A DNA stretch of 64,000 bases from Antedon mediterranea (Eukaryota; Echinodermata; Crinoidea; Comatulida; Antedonidae), in NCBI RefSeq assembly GCF_964355755.1, contig NC_092676.1, positions 14,552,288-14,616,287 on the forward strand, read 5' to 3'. A program made the position numbers and the translations under genes. Every line of letters begins with the position of its first letter. The stretch's first letter is position 1. This document shows positions 1 through 12,055 of the stretch, piece after piece. The notes below the pieces were generated by a model that was not told the origin of the DNA, made no database searches, and worked only from the letters and a program-made list of their open reading frames with translations.

Positions 1-223
1 ATTGTGGGGAGAAGCGAAGGTTGGGGGAGACTGCATGGTAACAGAAGAGATACCGAGATTTATAAAAGTATCTCAAACAAAATAAAAGCAGAATTTGTGG
101 TAGACTTAATAACGCCAAAGTTATCGGCAAACGCCGTCGTCTTCTTTGCATAAATCTAGTCAATGCCCATTCTACATTTCTAGATTGTTTGTGCGGTGTA
201 AATTCGTTGCCACTTCTGCTCAT
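1..223 (-). other. possible partial ORF running off the left edge
   Basis: Read on the minus strand, an ATG near 223 opens a frame that stays open to base 1 (about 74 codons). The N-terminus is polar, followed by a basic cluster of about five arginines and then about 20 hydrophobic residues, as in a type II signal anchor. I recognise no family, and chance open frames of this length are common here. Treat it as a weak candidate for a first exon. Confidence 0.15.
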
Positions 224-242
224 TAGATTTAAAATAGAAAAC

Positions 243-830
243 AATTTTATTTTATTTTTTTATTTTATTCAAACTCATTCAACAGCGGGAAACCCGCCCC
301 TTACAGAATGGAATAAACTATACCATATAAAAATATATATAAATCTTAAAATCTAGCAATACAAATTTATACAATTTTACTAATTTTATTACAAAAACAA
401 TTATAACGGTCAAAAAAGAGATCAATAGAATTATCTTTAACAACACAATTATTAAAAAGAAGACAAATACGACGTTTTGAGAAACCATCATTGTTTTGTT
501 TTTGTCATGTAACCTCACTACACGAGACTCTAGGTCAATCCATACTTCCGTCTCACGAAATGCATTTTGGGCAATGAAAGCCAACTTTTTTACAGCCCAC
601 CCACGAAGTATGTGCAGCGGAAACAATGCACGAATTTCATATACGGTATATTTATACGGTATATTTATACGGTATATTTGGGATTGGCAGCAGAAACAGG
701 GCCTTCGAGACAGATTAATTCGCCTTTGTATTGACCTACGCCCACTTGATGGCCCATACGCTGTAATCTGCACTGACCCTGCACCTAGATTCGCTTTGTT
801 AGTTAGTGATAAAGGGTATTGCTAAACTGT
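243..830 (-). other. unassigned repeat-like stretch, possibly a retroelement 3' end
   Basis: The T-rich run at 243-270 is followed by a small GCGGG/CCCGC hairpin, which resembles the tail of a minus-strand non-LTR element. An open minus frame covers 318-773 but its translation resembles no family I know. Bases 686-705 are identical to the reverse complement of 22591-22610, so a small dispersed element end lies inside this frame, which argues against an ordinary gene. Confidence 0.25.
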
Positions 831-1844
831 GCAAACTGCGCAAAACAAGCACAAACAGCGCAAGCCAAGCGTGGGTAAAATGTGAGATTTTACAGTGTAA
901 ATCATGCAAACCTAAAAAAAACCTGCGCAAACCTTCTCCAAATCACTTATTATTGGTTGCTGCCTTAATAATAATTTGCATGGGATGATAAAGTATAAAA
1001 GTGCAATACTGGATATATGGGATATAAGTGACAACATGCATGAGAGGTGCACGTTGAAGTATGTTAATCAATCGGCAGATTTTAATGATAAAATATGAAT
1101 ATGAAATAAGTTAGAGAATAATAAAACTACAGCTGCTTACGGACACAAAAAAATTAAATGATGCTCAGACTTTTTTTGGATGTTGATATTTTGTGGAAAC
1201 ACAACATAGGCCTTACGGCGAAGCTGAAATGATGCCTGGAAAAGCAATCCCGTTCCTCATCAAGCATAATACTTTTTTACCACATATTCTGTTCTAAATA
1301 AATACTAATAGTACAAAAAGTAAAAGTTCCACAAAAAAATACCTGGCGTTTGGTAGAAAATTACCGTTAAAGTTGGTAAATATGCCAACGATTTCTTACG
1401 AAATAGCGAGGCTGAAACAACTGGTGGCGCACTATAACTAGACTGTACTATTATTTTCACGGTTTATAAGAAATATATAGGCAAGTTATTTATTATCAAA
1501 ATAGATTTATTCTTTATTTTTTTAAATAAATTTGGTGAATACAAATTTATATTAACTCTAAAATTGAAATTTAGAGTTAATAATTATCCCCCGACATTAA
1601 AACATTTATAATTACAAATGGCTTCAACTGTTCGTATAATGGTTTCTCCCGACAGGTAGGCTATTAATAGCAGTAGAAATACAGCAGCAATAATGCTAAG
1701 TTTATACCGTAGGATGTACATAGTGACTGATATGATTTAACTGTGAAAAATATAGAACACATATTCCTAGTAATAAACACCAATGCAATAGTAAATTTAA
1801 ATTATTAAATAAAATACAAACATCAAATATTTGTTTTGTTTCAA
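831..1844. other. intergenic, no gene seen
   Basis: AT-rich sequence with no supportable coding frame. The first 130 bases contain repeated GCAAAC-type words preceded by GGGTATTGCTAAAC, the same word that begins the repeat units of the foldback element at 33432-34475, so a diverged relative may lie at about 812-940. Confidence 0.4.
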
Positions 1845-2145
1845 TGTAATTGTATTTATTCTCATGGTTAATATTTTTCTTTATATTCTCATGGTTACAC
1901 AATTTCTTTTAATGGTTACACAATTTCTTTATATTCTCATAGTTACTATTTTTCTTTATATTCTCATGGTTACAGTTTTTATTATTATATTCTCATGGTT
2001 ACATTATTTATTTATATTCTCATGGTTACAGTTTTTATTATTATATTCTCATGGTTACATTATTTATTTATATTCTCATGGTTACAGTTTTTATTATTAT
2101 ATTCTCATGGTTATATTATTTATTTATATTCTCATGGTTTCCATT
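1845..2145. repeat. 28-29 bp minisatellite
   Basis: About ten head-to-tail units, each carrying TATTCTCATGGTTAC followed by a T-rich spacer (ACAATTTCTTT, AGTTTTTATTAT or ATTATTTATTTA). The open frames across it are products of the repeat and not genes. Confidence 0.85.
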
Positions 2146-2450
2146 TTGTTTTCATTTTTTTTAAATCTTTTTTTTTATTCACATGCTCACAGTTTCTGTT
2201 TGCTTAACCATGGTAGTGTTTCACATTGGTTATAGTGTAGGCCTATTACATTACAGTTACTTTTTATGATGATTTTGTTGCATTCAAAACCGTATAAACT
2301 ACAGTATATTTCATATTCATCTTCCTCATATAGTCTAATTCCTCATAGTCCAATTCATCATAGTCTAATTCATCATCTTCAATGCCATAGTCTGGTGTGT
2401 CTTCTTTTTCTTCTTCTTCTTCTCTTGTCCTGTTTTCACACTCATCTCAT

Positions 2451-4420
2451 TCACACTCGAACAGTTAATCCTAGAGCAAGTGACTTTGGAGTCTGCCTTC
2501 TTCCTTTCCAAGGTACAGGATTTCCTGGCATATCGATAAAATTTTCGTTCGAGTTTCTTCAGTAACATCTGAAAATGAGGTTTGTATAGTATCTTCTGCA
2601 GCACCAACACACTTTGCGATTAGATTAAACAACTCATATGGCACAATTTCAGATATGTCAACATCATTAATGTCTGCTGCTCTTGGAGGCCATTCACTCT
2701 GCATACCTTTGTTTGATTTGATGGCATTATTTACTATCGTACCTGCAAGTATATTTTATAGCATTCGATGAATGAAACATAGTAATAATAAATTTATATA
2801 AAGCATATACTGTATTGTGTACAGCATTTATGATCGACACCACTTACTATCATAACAGTTTTGTTTTTTGAGTGCATACAGCTTTCACCTCTTTGATCCA
2901 CAGCATTTCCTTAATTATGCAATAACATTTATTGTTGTTATTTAAAAATAAACCAATATATACAAGTTATTGTATTTTAACCGTACCTGCAAAATATAGA
3001 GTCCTTAGTTTGTCTCTATTGTCACCATCAGTGGAGATTTTGTGTGTTGTAGAAGTAGTTGGAATATCTATGTCATACTCTGATGATTCATCTGTCTCCG
3101 TTGTACTTTTTCCTGATGACAAAAATGGATCAGCCACAAATCCAGGGGATACATTGCTAAAGTACACCAGAACTGATTCATTTCTAATTAAGAAAAAATA
3201 AACAAAATATTTAGTTTGACCAATCCACAAAAAGATTTTTTTTTAAATTATCCCTGGTGAAATAATCATTTAATATAAACACACTAAGCAACTAACCTTC
3301 TTGTGGGTGAATGAAAAATTAGGTTAGGATAATCCATCCTGAGCTTCTTCTTCAACACGTCTGATCTATAAATAACAGATTAATTGATTATAATTAATTG
3401 TTACACAGATACAATGAAGAAATTATTACAGTAACTGGATCTCAAAAATATTACAATTATTTCATCGTTTTTAAGAAGAGATCGACAGCCTACCTTATAG
3501 TTGACAAGTAAACATTTTCTGTTTTTTCAATTGATTTCATGAAAAGCTTTTGGAGTTTTGCGAGTCTTGGTATCTCCTGTCCATACTGTAACCGTTTATC
3601 AATTACATCTCTGCAAAATACCTTATAGCTTTGCTTATATGTTAAAAAAACACTTTCCAATTCCCTGTAAATAATAATAAATATTATTAAAATATATTTT
3701 AATATTTTATAGATTTTGGTGTTTAAAAATTCAACATTTAGACTGAAGCAAATAAAAAAAAAAATTCAAAATGTAAATTCAAAAAACCAACAAGAGTTTT
3801 AGAAAGTTACGTTTTACTCACTTTCCAGAATATAGAGCCTATATTGGTATTTAACTAAAATTAATTGTGTAGCCTACTGAATAATATATACTGTATAATA
3901 TAATATGGCCTAGGGCCTAGGCCTACGTAGTAGTACTGGTACTACAGTAGTAGAAAGCCCAATCAACAACCAAGCACAGAAACTCTAAGAGCACAATATA
4001 GATCTAGGCCTATCTATAGATATATAGATCAGTAGCACCCTATATACTGTATCATTTAACTATATTATTAACTCTTAGAGTATTCTGATAATAATCGAAA
4101 CCAAATATTACCTTTTTTAGTCGAGATGTATCAGTATATCGCCTGTAACAGGTAGCATGAAAACCTAAGCCTGGATGCTCGCGTACGACATCGTCAAACG
4201 ATTTACCTTCATCAGACATACCAAGAAGCTCCGTCAAATGTATGGCGATTTCCTTGCCGTCTCCATCTAATTTTATCCAACTCTTTGGACAGAGCAACAC
4301 TTTATTCCATCGAATCTCAGTAATTGGACTGATAATTTCATTTGAATGCTTGTAAATTTGGAAAAAACATTTCAACTTTACTTTGTCTAAGCGAGAAGAT
4401 CCTTCCTCGTCGGACGCCAT
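2451..4420 (-). pseudogene. decayed multi-exon gene, N-terminal half of a family expanded in marine invertebrates
   Basis: Minus-strand exons are visible at 4420-4112 (ATG start, ends ...RLKK at a GTAATA donor), 3664-3494, 3365-3297, 3183-2987 and 2742-2451. The last three junctions are GT-AG and phase-compatible (2, 2, 1), and the protein reads continuously across them, so the splicing pattern is real. Exon 1 ends with a CYRRYTDTSRL motif. The last exon carries a PYELFNLIAKCVGA segment and then, after a -1 frameshift near 2510, TPKSLALGLTVRV and a TGA stop. I recall these motifs in that order from large uncharacterised coral, lancelet and sea-urchin proteins. The exon 1 to exon 2 junction is out of phase, so a small exon is missing or the copy is broken. 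With the frameshift and stop it is probably a dead partial copy. Function unknown. Confidence 0.6.
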
Positions 4421-7400
4421 TTCGTGTTTACATCGTGTGATTTTGACGTCTGCTGCCTAAACGTCGCGTATGATTGGTTTAACTGATGTCATGTGATACA
4501 AAATGGCAACTGCGAAAATATATTCTTTTATACTTTTAAAATCAAGATTTCTTTAAAATGTCAGGAAAATTTTCGTGGAACTTTTTAATACGTGATTAAT
4601 TTATTTTTATGTATATGAATCAAGAGAGTTCACTTATTATGCTTAATGAGGAACAAGAAAAAATGTTTTCATCTTCACCGTAAGGCCTAACACCCATTTG
4701 AATTCGTTTTATTTGTGTGTGTGTGTTTTTTTATTTTAGTTAATTTACATTTTTTTTTCATGTTTTTTTATATTTTGCAATTTTTTTTGTGAGGTTTCGT
4801 ATCTTTTTTTGCTATTTTGTGATTACATTGTGGTCTAGTTTTGATTTTTAGCTTTAACCGGTGATACTTAATAATTACACATGTCGCGGATTGAACTTGA
4901 ACGTACTAAGAATAGATATCAATTGCCACGGCGTTTTACTCACTGACTGAAACTGTGATTTACGGTCATTCTGTTCAAAGAATAGGTAATTAATTAAAAC
5001 TTCAACCATGCGATCATTCGATACGGTTGACTAAAGACTGTTGTTATAGCGGCCCGGTATGATATTTGTAGATCGATCGATAGATTGAAATCGTACACTG
5101 TATGTAGGCCTATGCCTCGCACTTTTGGAAATGATAAAATGATGCCTCGCACAAATATTTGGCGTACCTCACTGTCCCGCACTTTGTCAACACTCAACAA
5201 ATTACGCCCTCGAGTCTGTAGACTGTTTGGTGAATTCATGGAAAAAATTATTGCATATAAAATTACATTTTTTTAGTAATTTATTTTATATATTATATCA
5301 ACATTGGCAATATCAATAAAATATGTTATTAAATGGTAGTTCAAATTTTAATTAATACCCAAAATATATATATATATATATTTCCTTAATACTGTATAAA
5401 CAACATTATTGATTTGGATGGAGGTGAGACCATGGAGGTATACCTCCATGGTGAGACGTTTTGGCCTGGGTCCTACTAAACACCAAACGAGACTCAGAAT
5501 GTTGCAAATACCGCCGCAAATACCTACCAAACGAGAGTAGATAATTGTTAATTAATTATAAAAACCCATTTTATAGCAAAAATCATCGGAATTTATGTTA
5601 AAAACGATGAATTTAGCAACAAAAACTAAAAACCAAACGAGAGTATCTATGGCACGCCCATAGTGCCTTTAATAAGAGAACAATGAGTATTGAACAACAG
5701 CAGATCGTTATCATTTCTGTTGCTATCATAGGTTATACTACAGTACTGTATATATATATAAATTTAGGGAACACAATTAATTAGGCCTACCTGCCATTCC
5801 TAGGACAAGGTTCTACCGTACGTAATTAGGCCACACCAAAGATTAGGCTACTACACTGTCTTTGATTACACCACCCTTAAAAAAACACAAGCTTGATTTG
5901 CTGAGAACCTATTACCTTAATACAGCATTGGAAGACCATGCACACAATCACACATCAAAGAATATCACCAAATCACATACAAAACTTAAGAATGTCAAAG
6001 TTCAAGGTCTGTTCAGAAGTACAGTAGTAGGAGGCGACGGTTCGGGACTTTGCCTACCACCACCGCCGTAGACAGGTCGATGAGCACGGAGTGACTTTAT
6101 TTTTCATTCTCACTATAAGATGAATTATTTCTTCATCTTTATCGTTTCAAATTAATTAATATTCAGTAGGCCTATATCACCGGGCGCGGTTTAAAATGTG
6201 TTCTGTGCCTGACTTTATAAAATGTGGCTCAGTCTCAGTGTTTACATTTTTTGTGAGCATTCATATATGCACAGGCACGACAGAGGGAACATTTGAACGA
6301 AGCCATTTATCGTTTAGCAAAAAATAAATGTAATAAAGATAGAATGAAATATCGCTTTTGATACGACCCTTTTTTCAATGATGATCATTTTTCAAAGAAA
6401 AAATTCCATCTTCGATGCTCTTGGGATCTATTTATCCCCCTATTAAGTAATTGAACTGTGCCAGCCTTAACCCCTAACCTACCTTATTCTATAATACTAA
6501 ATATTTATATTGTCGTTTTTAGTAGCTTTTTAAATATTTGGACCGGTTACCAGTAAAACAATACGATAGTTTATGGTAACAAGGTAAAAATCTAAACAAA
6601 TATGATTGTATTTTATTGAAGTTTTCTTGAATATTTATGTTTATTCAAAACCAACACTTTATAGATGGAGCATTGTGGGATTTTTTAGTACAGAGCTTAT
6701 TCGAAAATCGGTTCATTAGTGTGGCGCTGCAAGCAATGGTTTAATCTAAAATATAGTAGGGTAGGTTGATTCTACCGAAACAGATCAGATAACAGATGCT
6801 ACATTACTATAGAATAAATTTCAATTACAACACTTCTTTGCATTTGTTAATTGTATTTATGAAAGGAATTAGTGTAGGTCCTATTCGATAAATTAACCTC
6901 TTATTGGTACTTATGAATTAATGTTTGCCATTGAATTACCCTAAAATGCATTGGTATAATCTAATTTCATTGAATGAGGGTTAGTAAAACATGCGAAAAG
7001 AGATGGCTATCATCCAAGGACGACAATATTAAGAATTTGTTCAAAACAACGAAAATGACGGTAAGTTTCTTCCGGAAAATATCATTCTATATACAACGAG
7101 TACTTCACCTATTTTCCCGTAAAAGTTGAAATATACATGTAATATCGGTCTTGCGATATCCTCCTTATTATGTGAAACATATAATAGAGCTTTCCGTGTA
7201 TTAGACGTAGAAGCAAAATACTGGGTTTTGACTCTTTGAGGAGCCAGCAGTGGTCTTCTTATCAATTGTAAACAAACATACTTATTTTAAAGTACATTAC
7301 CTCCATTCTCCAATGTTTGGTTTGGTAGGAAGATGGTTTATAATGTTGCAAATTTATGTCATGAAAAATATGTAAACAGTTATGTACCAAATTTGCTCAT

Positions 7401-8230
7401 ATATAGTAATAGTATAGTTTTTATTTATACGGTCTAGACTCTATTAATGACAAAAATAATATTTATCTTCCATCCATTTGGCTTTATTTTCAAATGCCAA
7501 CTGTTGTATTGTATGTCTTTAATCCTGAAAGAGAAGAAATATTTGTTACCACAACTTGTATTAATTGATACTAGACTGACTACACGTCAAATATTCTGTG
7601 GTAGAACTTGTTTTTTAGTCACGAGAACGATGTAAACAAGTTACACCCTCTGTTGGCCGCTTGGCGAATGCACGAAATAAACGAAAGTTTTCGATGTAAT
7701 TGAAATTATGTTTTCTAGTAATTTATTTTATATATTACATCAATATCAATGCCAATATCAATATACGGATTGTTAAACACATTTAAAAACTTGATTTACC
7801 AAAAAAAAATAATTACAACATGAACGATTTGATAGAAGTTCGACCGGCCATACTTGACCTATCTGAATGGTATAGATAATATAGCTCGAGTGAGAGAGTT
7901 GGATTAATTGTAAACAATTAACAGTAGACAATCGGGACCACACGTGCGGACGACGATCGGACCTTGTAAATATGTACAGCCGATTTTGTAGAACATTTTA
8001 GGTTTAGATTATTTAGGAGTTGAGTTGATAGGATTAGGTTCAGTTTTGTTATTTATGAGCCAATTGTAGGATGACAATGGAGAATTGTAAATTAGACCAT
8101 GGTTTGAAAAACACAAAAAACCTTTGTAATGCTTCGGCTGGCCTAACTACAGTAGCGTGGCCGATACACAACGCGCCAAGCCATCGCTCTACAGTATGCG
8201 CTACTGTGATGCGCGGGGTATGTTGATGTT
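4421..8230. other. intergenic, no gene seen
   Basis: AT-rich non-coding sequence. The only structures I see are a short TA run near 5370-5382 and a 24-nt perfect palindrome at 5429-5452. The frames in this stretch (for example 5862-6071 and 7041-7265) have no recognisable motif. Confidence 0.5.
5429..5452. repeat. 24-nt perfect palindrome
   Basis: The two 12-nt halves (ACCATGGAGGTA and TACCTCCATGGT) are exact reverse complements with no spacer. A related hairpin with the same ATGGAGGT core and an AAAA loop lies at 41529-41552. Confidence 0.8.
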
Positions 8231-8405
8231 TGTAACCAGATTAGTTACTTTCAAATAGTAATATATTTACGGTCCAGACCGAATATAGTGTCCATATTGA
8301 TAAGTATAAACCAACCAAACATGTACCAGAGATCTCCGTGTTTGGTAGTCAAGTGTTGTGTTTCCAAATACGAAGATCTCTGTGTTTGGCAGTTAAAGTG
8401 TTAAG
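8231..8405. repeat. dispersed repeat, uninterrupted copy (empty site for the 35740-43207 insertion)
   Basis: The sequence from GTAACCAGATTAGTTACTTT through ACGGTCCAGACCGAATATAG to GTGTTTGGCAGTTAAAGTGT recurs split in two at 35713-35739 and 43208-43357. Here it is continuous across CAAATAGTAA, where the other copy is interrupted, so it records the pre-insertion state. Confidence 0.8.
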
Positions 8406-8749
8406 TCTACTTCATTTGTAGCGTGACCAGAAAGCGCTAGGGCCCCTAAACATTCCATTGCGTGGTTAATTTCCGCATCTCCCGTAAAACTAAACCTACT
8501 CTGTTTCACAGTGTCTTAGATGATTAATAACATTTTAAAGTATACTGTTTAAAAAAATAAATTCTTTTTAGGACTGGAAAAAATAATACAGAAAGAAAAC
8601 AATCAAGAAAGAACAATTTAAATTTTATAAAAAAACTGTAAAAAAATTAAAATATTTATAAAGATGGTATTTATAGAAGTAAAACAAAAATAAATAAATT
8701 GTCAATAGAAAAAAGTATTATAAGTGTGAATGTTACCTCTCTATTGTTA

Positions 8750-10035
8750 AAAAACAATGTACAAAATGAAGCTCAACAAAAGTCCTGGGTCTGATGGCCT
8801 AAGAGTTTTATTGTCATTTTTGGGAGCATAAGAATACTATATGCAATGCCCTAAACTACTGTTATACAGGTACAGTACAAATAACAGATTGTGCAATACA
8901 CAAAGGCGCGGAAAAATCAATCTATTATTTAAAAGTGGCGAAAGAGAACAACTTAATAATTGCAGATCAATTGCCCTTTTAAATGTAGATTATAAAATAA
9001 TGGCCCATGTTCTTGCAAATAGGTTACAAACAGTTGGATCAATTATTGACTTTGACCAAAAAGGTTACGTCACTGGGAGATTCGGCGGTGAAAATGTACA
9101 TCTGGTAAATGATATTCTTTTTTATTCGAATGAATATTATAAACCTGGAGCCAATCGTCTTCTTAGACTTTTCAAAAGCATTTTATTCAATTGACAGAAA
9201 TCTAATCATTAAGGTGTTAGCAAAATTTCATTTTGGTGATTCTTTTTTAAAATGGATAAACACACTATATACAGAATGTGTAGTTAATATTGATGGATGG
9301 CTTTCCCAACACACAAAATGGAGTGTGGTGTATTAGGCAGGGCTGTCCGTTGTCTGCCTTATTGTTCATATTGGTTGTAGAAATTATGGCCATAAAAGAG
9401 AAAATCCTTTGTGCAAAGATTTTACTCAAATTTCAAAAAATGAAAACCAAAAAAATTTTGTAAAGTTGGCACAATTGGCTGACGACACGGTCATTTTTTT
9501 TACTGTTTCTTTGATGAAATTGAAGCCTTTTGTAATATTTCTGGTTTAAAGTTAAACAAAAGTAAAATCAAAGGCATGTTGATATGCTCGAATTGGAATA
9601 AAAATTGCAAACCTTTGAATATCACCTGGACAATAGAACCTGTTAAATTTCTTTGAATATATGTAGGATACTGTATGATGAAAAACGGTGTGAAAAAAAG
9701 AACTGGTATGAAAAGATTACACATTTAGAAAACACCGGCGTACATCTCTGGGAAAGAAGATTTTATTTTTCTTTGGAAAAATAATTGTAATAAAAACATG
9801 ATCAATATCTAAACTGATATATAATGCAAGTATTATAGATGTACCGAAACATCTAATTCCTAAAATAGACAAAATAATTGTACAGATTCTTATTATGGCA
9901 TCGGAAAAGTGAAAAGATAAAGAGAGCTCTACCCTCATACAAAGAGTAGAAGAGGGAGGACTGAATATGATTGATTTTCAATCAACTGTAAACGCTTTAA
10001 AATTAACTTGGGTTAAAAGTCCAGACACTGGAGGA
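8750..10035 (+). pseudogene. Tx1/L1-like LINE reverse transcriptase remnant
   Basis: Frames read in succession show the order of an L1/Tx1-type reverse transcriptase: NKSPGSDGL near 8770, then NCRSIALLNVDYKIMAHVLANR, FDQKGYVTGRF, FLDFSKAFYSIDRN after a frameshift near 9150, GCPLSALLF, and the catalytic-site region as LADDTVIFF near 9475-9500. Frameshifts and stops break every frame, so the copy is dead. There is no endonuclease domain upstream, consistent with 5' truncation. What follows 10035 could be its C-terminal tail interrupted by other repeats, but I cannot support that. Confidence 0.8.
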
Positions 10036-11013
10036 ATTTTCCTCAATATTTTTAGCATACGGCGCACCGTCGTACATTACCATTTTGTAGGCCTAGGCCG
10101 GCGCTACTGCACTTTCGCACGTCTTGAGCATACCTAATTTAAAAACATTCCCCCGCTTCGCGGCGGTGACGGTGAGTCACCGTGAAGTCTTAGGACACTG
10201 CCTGGTGGGTACGGAAGCCATCAGAAAAACATGACCAGCCAAGCATAAAAAAACAAAATAACATAGCGGTCAGGGGATTTCAGAAAACTGTTTATGTCAA
10301 ATGTTTCTTATTGAAATGATACTTTATGAATGCTGTATGATTAAAAACAATGTGAAGAATTGTTTTGATCATTATTATAAAATAGAAGGAAAATTATTTT
10401 TTAAAATCATACTGTGATTTAGGCATGGCTCTCTCTCTAAATGCCTTCAAAAACGTTCAGGGAACAGTGTATAGACTTATTGACATAGATAAATTGATTG
10501 AAACGTTCTTACCATTATTTCAACAATTTTGGCTAGAAACCGATTCATTTGGCTTAAATAAAAAAAATTGGACTTTACCCATTTTGGCTATAGATAAACT
10601 GATTTGACTAAAAAAATTTTTAATGACTTTTGCCAAATGGCTAAACAAAATGAAATGTTAGTGCTACCCCAGGCAAGGAGTGATTGATGTGTTAATTGTG
10701 TTATTAGATATTGTTGTCCAACCGGTATGGATACGATTCAACAAATATTTTCCTGAAATCCAAAACATTATTATTGGAACGGCAAATAAAGTTGTAAATG
10801 AACTATTGTCGTTATTTACTTTCTGTATTTATAAAATGTGTTTACAAAATAAAATTGATAAACAAACATGATGTACAATTAATTTGGAAGTTATTCTCTC
10901 TTGAAGTTAAATATCTTGAAAATTAATAACGAATATTCATGTAATTTAACTAAAGCCGAGATCAAAGAAGTATGTAGTCTGTAGTCGAGAGCGAAATATA
11001 TGTGGTCCATTAA
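10036..11013. other. non-coding, unassigned
   Basis: The frames at 10425-10607 and 10680-10871 match no family I recognise. They follow the LINE remnant and may be its decayed continuation. A GC-richer patch at 10085-10200 with the inverted word ACGGTGA-G-TCACCGT stands out from its AT-rich flanks. Confidence 0.35.
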
Positions 11014-11127
11014 CAGTGTTCTCCCCATGATTCTCATAAAGCGTCACACTTCCGCCACCCGGGGTGGGGGAGGGGGAAATGGCGACACTAAGTACTTGAG
11101 AGGAAGCGATTTTTGGTAATTTACACC

Positions 11128-12054
11128 CTAGATGGCCGGAAATGGTACTCTCGCACATAACATTTATGTTGAATGACACCTCTAGTTTGGCCGGAAATAA
11201 CACTTATAGCGCGCTAGCAAACAGCAAAACGATCGTAGCCTACTTTTCCGCCGGTAAACATACGCGAAGAAATATTTTTTGCTTTCATTACGCACGTCAG
11301 GGGAAGTCCTCAATGAAAAAAAAATAGGCCTAAGCCTACTCATCAGTAGGACTAACTCTAGTTGGTCGGAAACGAAACTTTATAGCGCACTAGCAAACAG
11401 TAAAACCATCGTAGCATACTTTTTCCGCCAGTAAACATACGCGATAAAAAAATGTTTTTGCGTTCAATACGAACGTCAAGGGGAATTCCCCGATGAAATA
11501 AAACTAGGCCTACTCATCAGTAGGACTAACTCTAGTTGGCCGGAAACGAAACTTTATAGCGCACTAGCAAACAGTAAAACCATCGTAGCATACTTTTTCC
11601 GCCAGTAAACATACGCGATAAAAAAATGTTTTTGCGTTCAATACGAACGTCACAAGGGGAATTCCCCGATGAAATAAAACTAGGCCTACTCATCAGTAGG
11701 ACAACTCTGTAGTTGGCCGGAAAGGACACTTCATAGCGCGCTAGCAAACATCACGATCGTAACCTACTTTTTCCGCCGGTAAACAGACGCGATAAGAAAC
11801 ATTTTTTGCGTTCATTACGAACGTCAAGGGGAATTCTCTGATGAAATAAAAAATGCCTACTCATCAGTAGAACAACTCTGTAGTTGGCCGGAAAGGACAC
11901 TTCATAGCGCGCTAGCAAACAACTCGATCGGAGCCTACTTTTCCGCAGGTAAACATGCGCAATAAATGAAAAAATATGCCTACTCATCAGTAGGCAACTG
12001 TAGTTGGCCGGAAACGACACTTCATAGCGCGTTAGCAAACATTAAAACGATTGT
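11128..12054. repeat. ~175 bp tandem repeat array
   Basis: Units start with TAGTTGGCCGGAAA near 11182, 11358, 11533, 11711, 11880 and 12001, and share TAGCGCGCTAGCAAACA, a CTTTTTCCGCCAGTAAACAT block and a CTACTCATCAGTAGG inverted word. Unit spacing falls from ~175 to ~120 bp toward the right through internal deletions. The array resumes at 13971 after the nested element. The minus-strand frames here are repeat artefacts. Confidence 0.85.
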
Positions 12055-12055
12055 A

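Noticed and set aside
1831-2235. 134-codon ORF as a membrane protein
   Set aside because: It translates the 28-29 bp minisatellite; the hydrophobic periodicity comes from the repeat.
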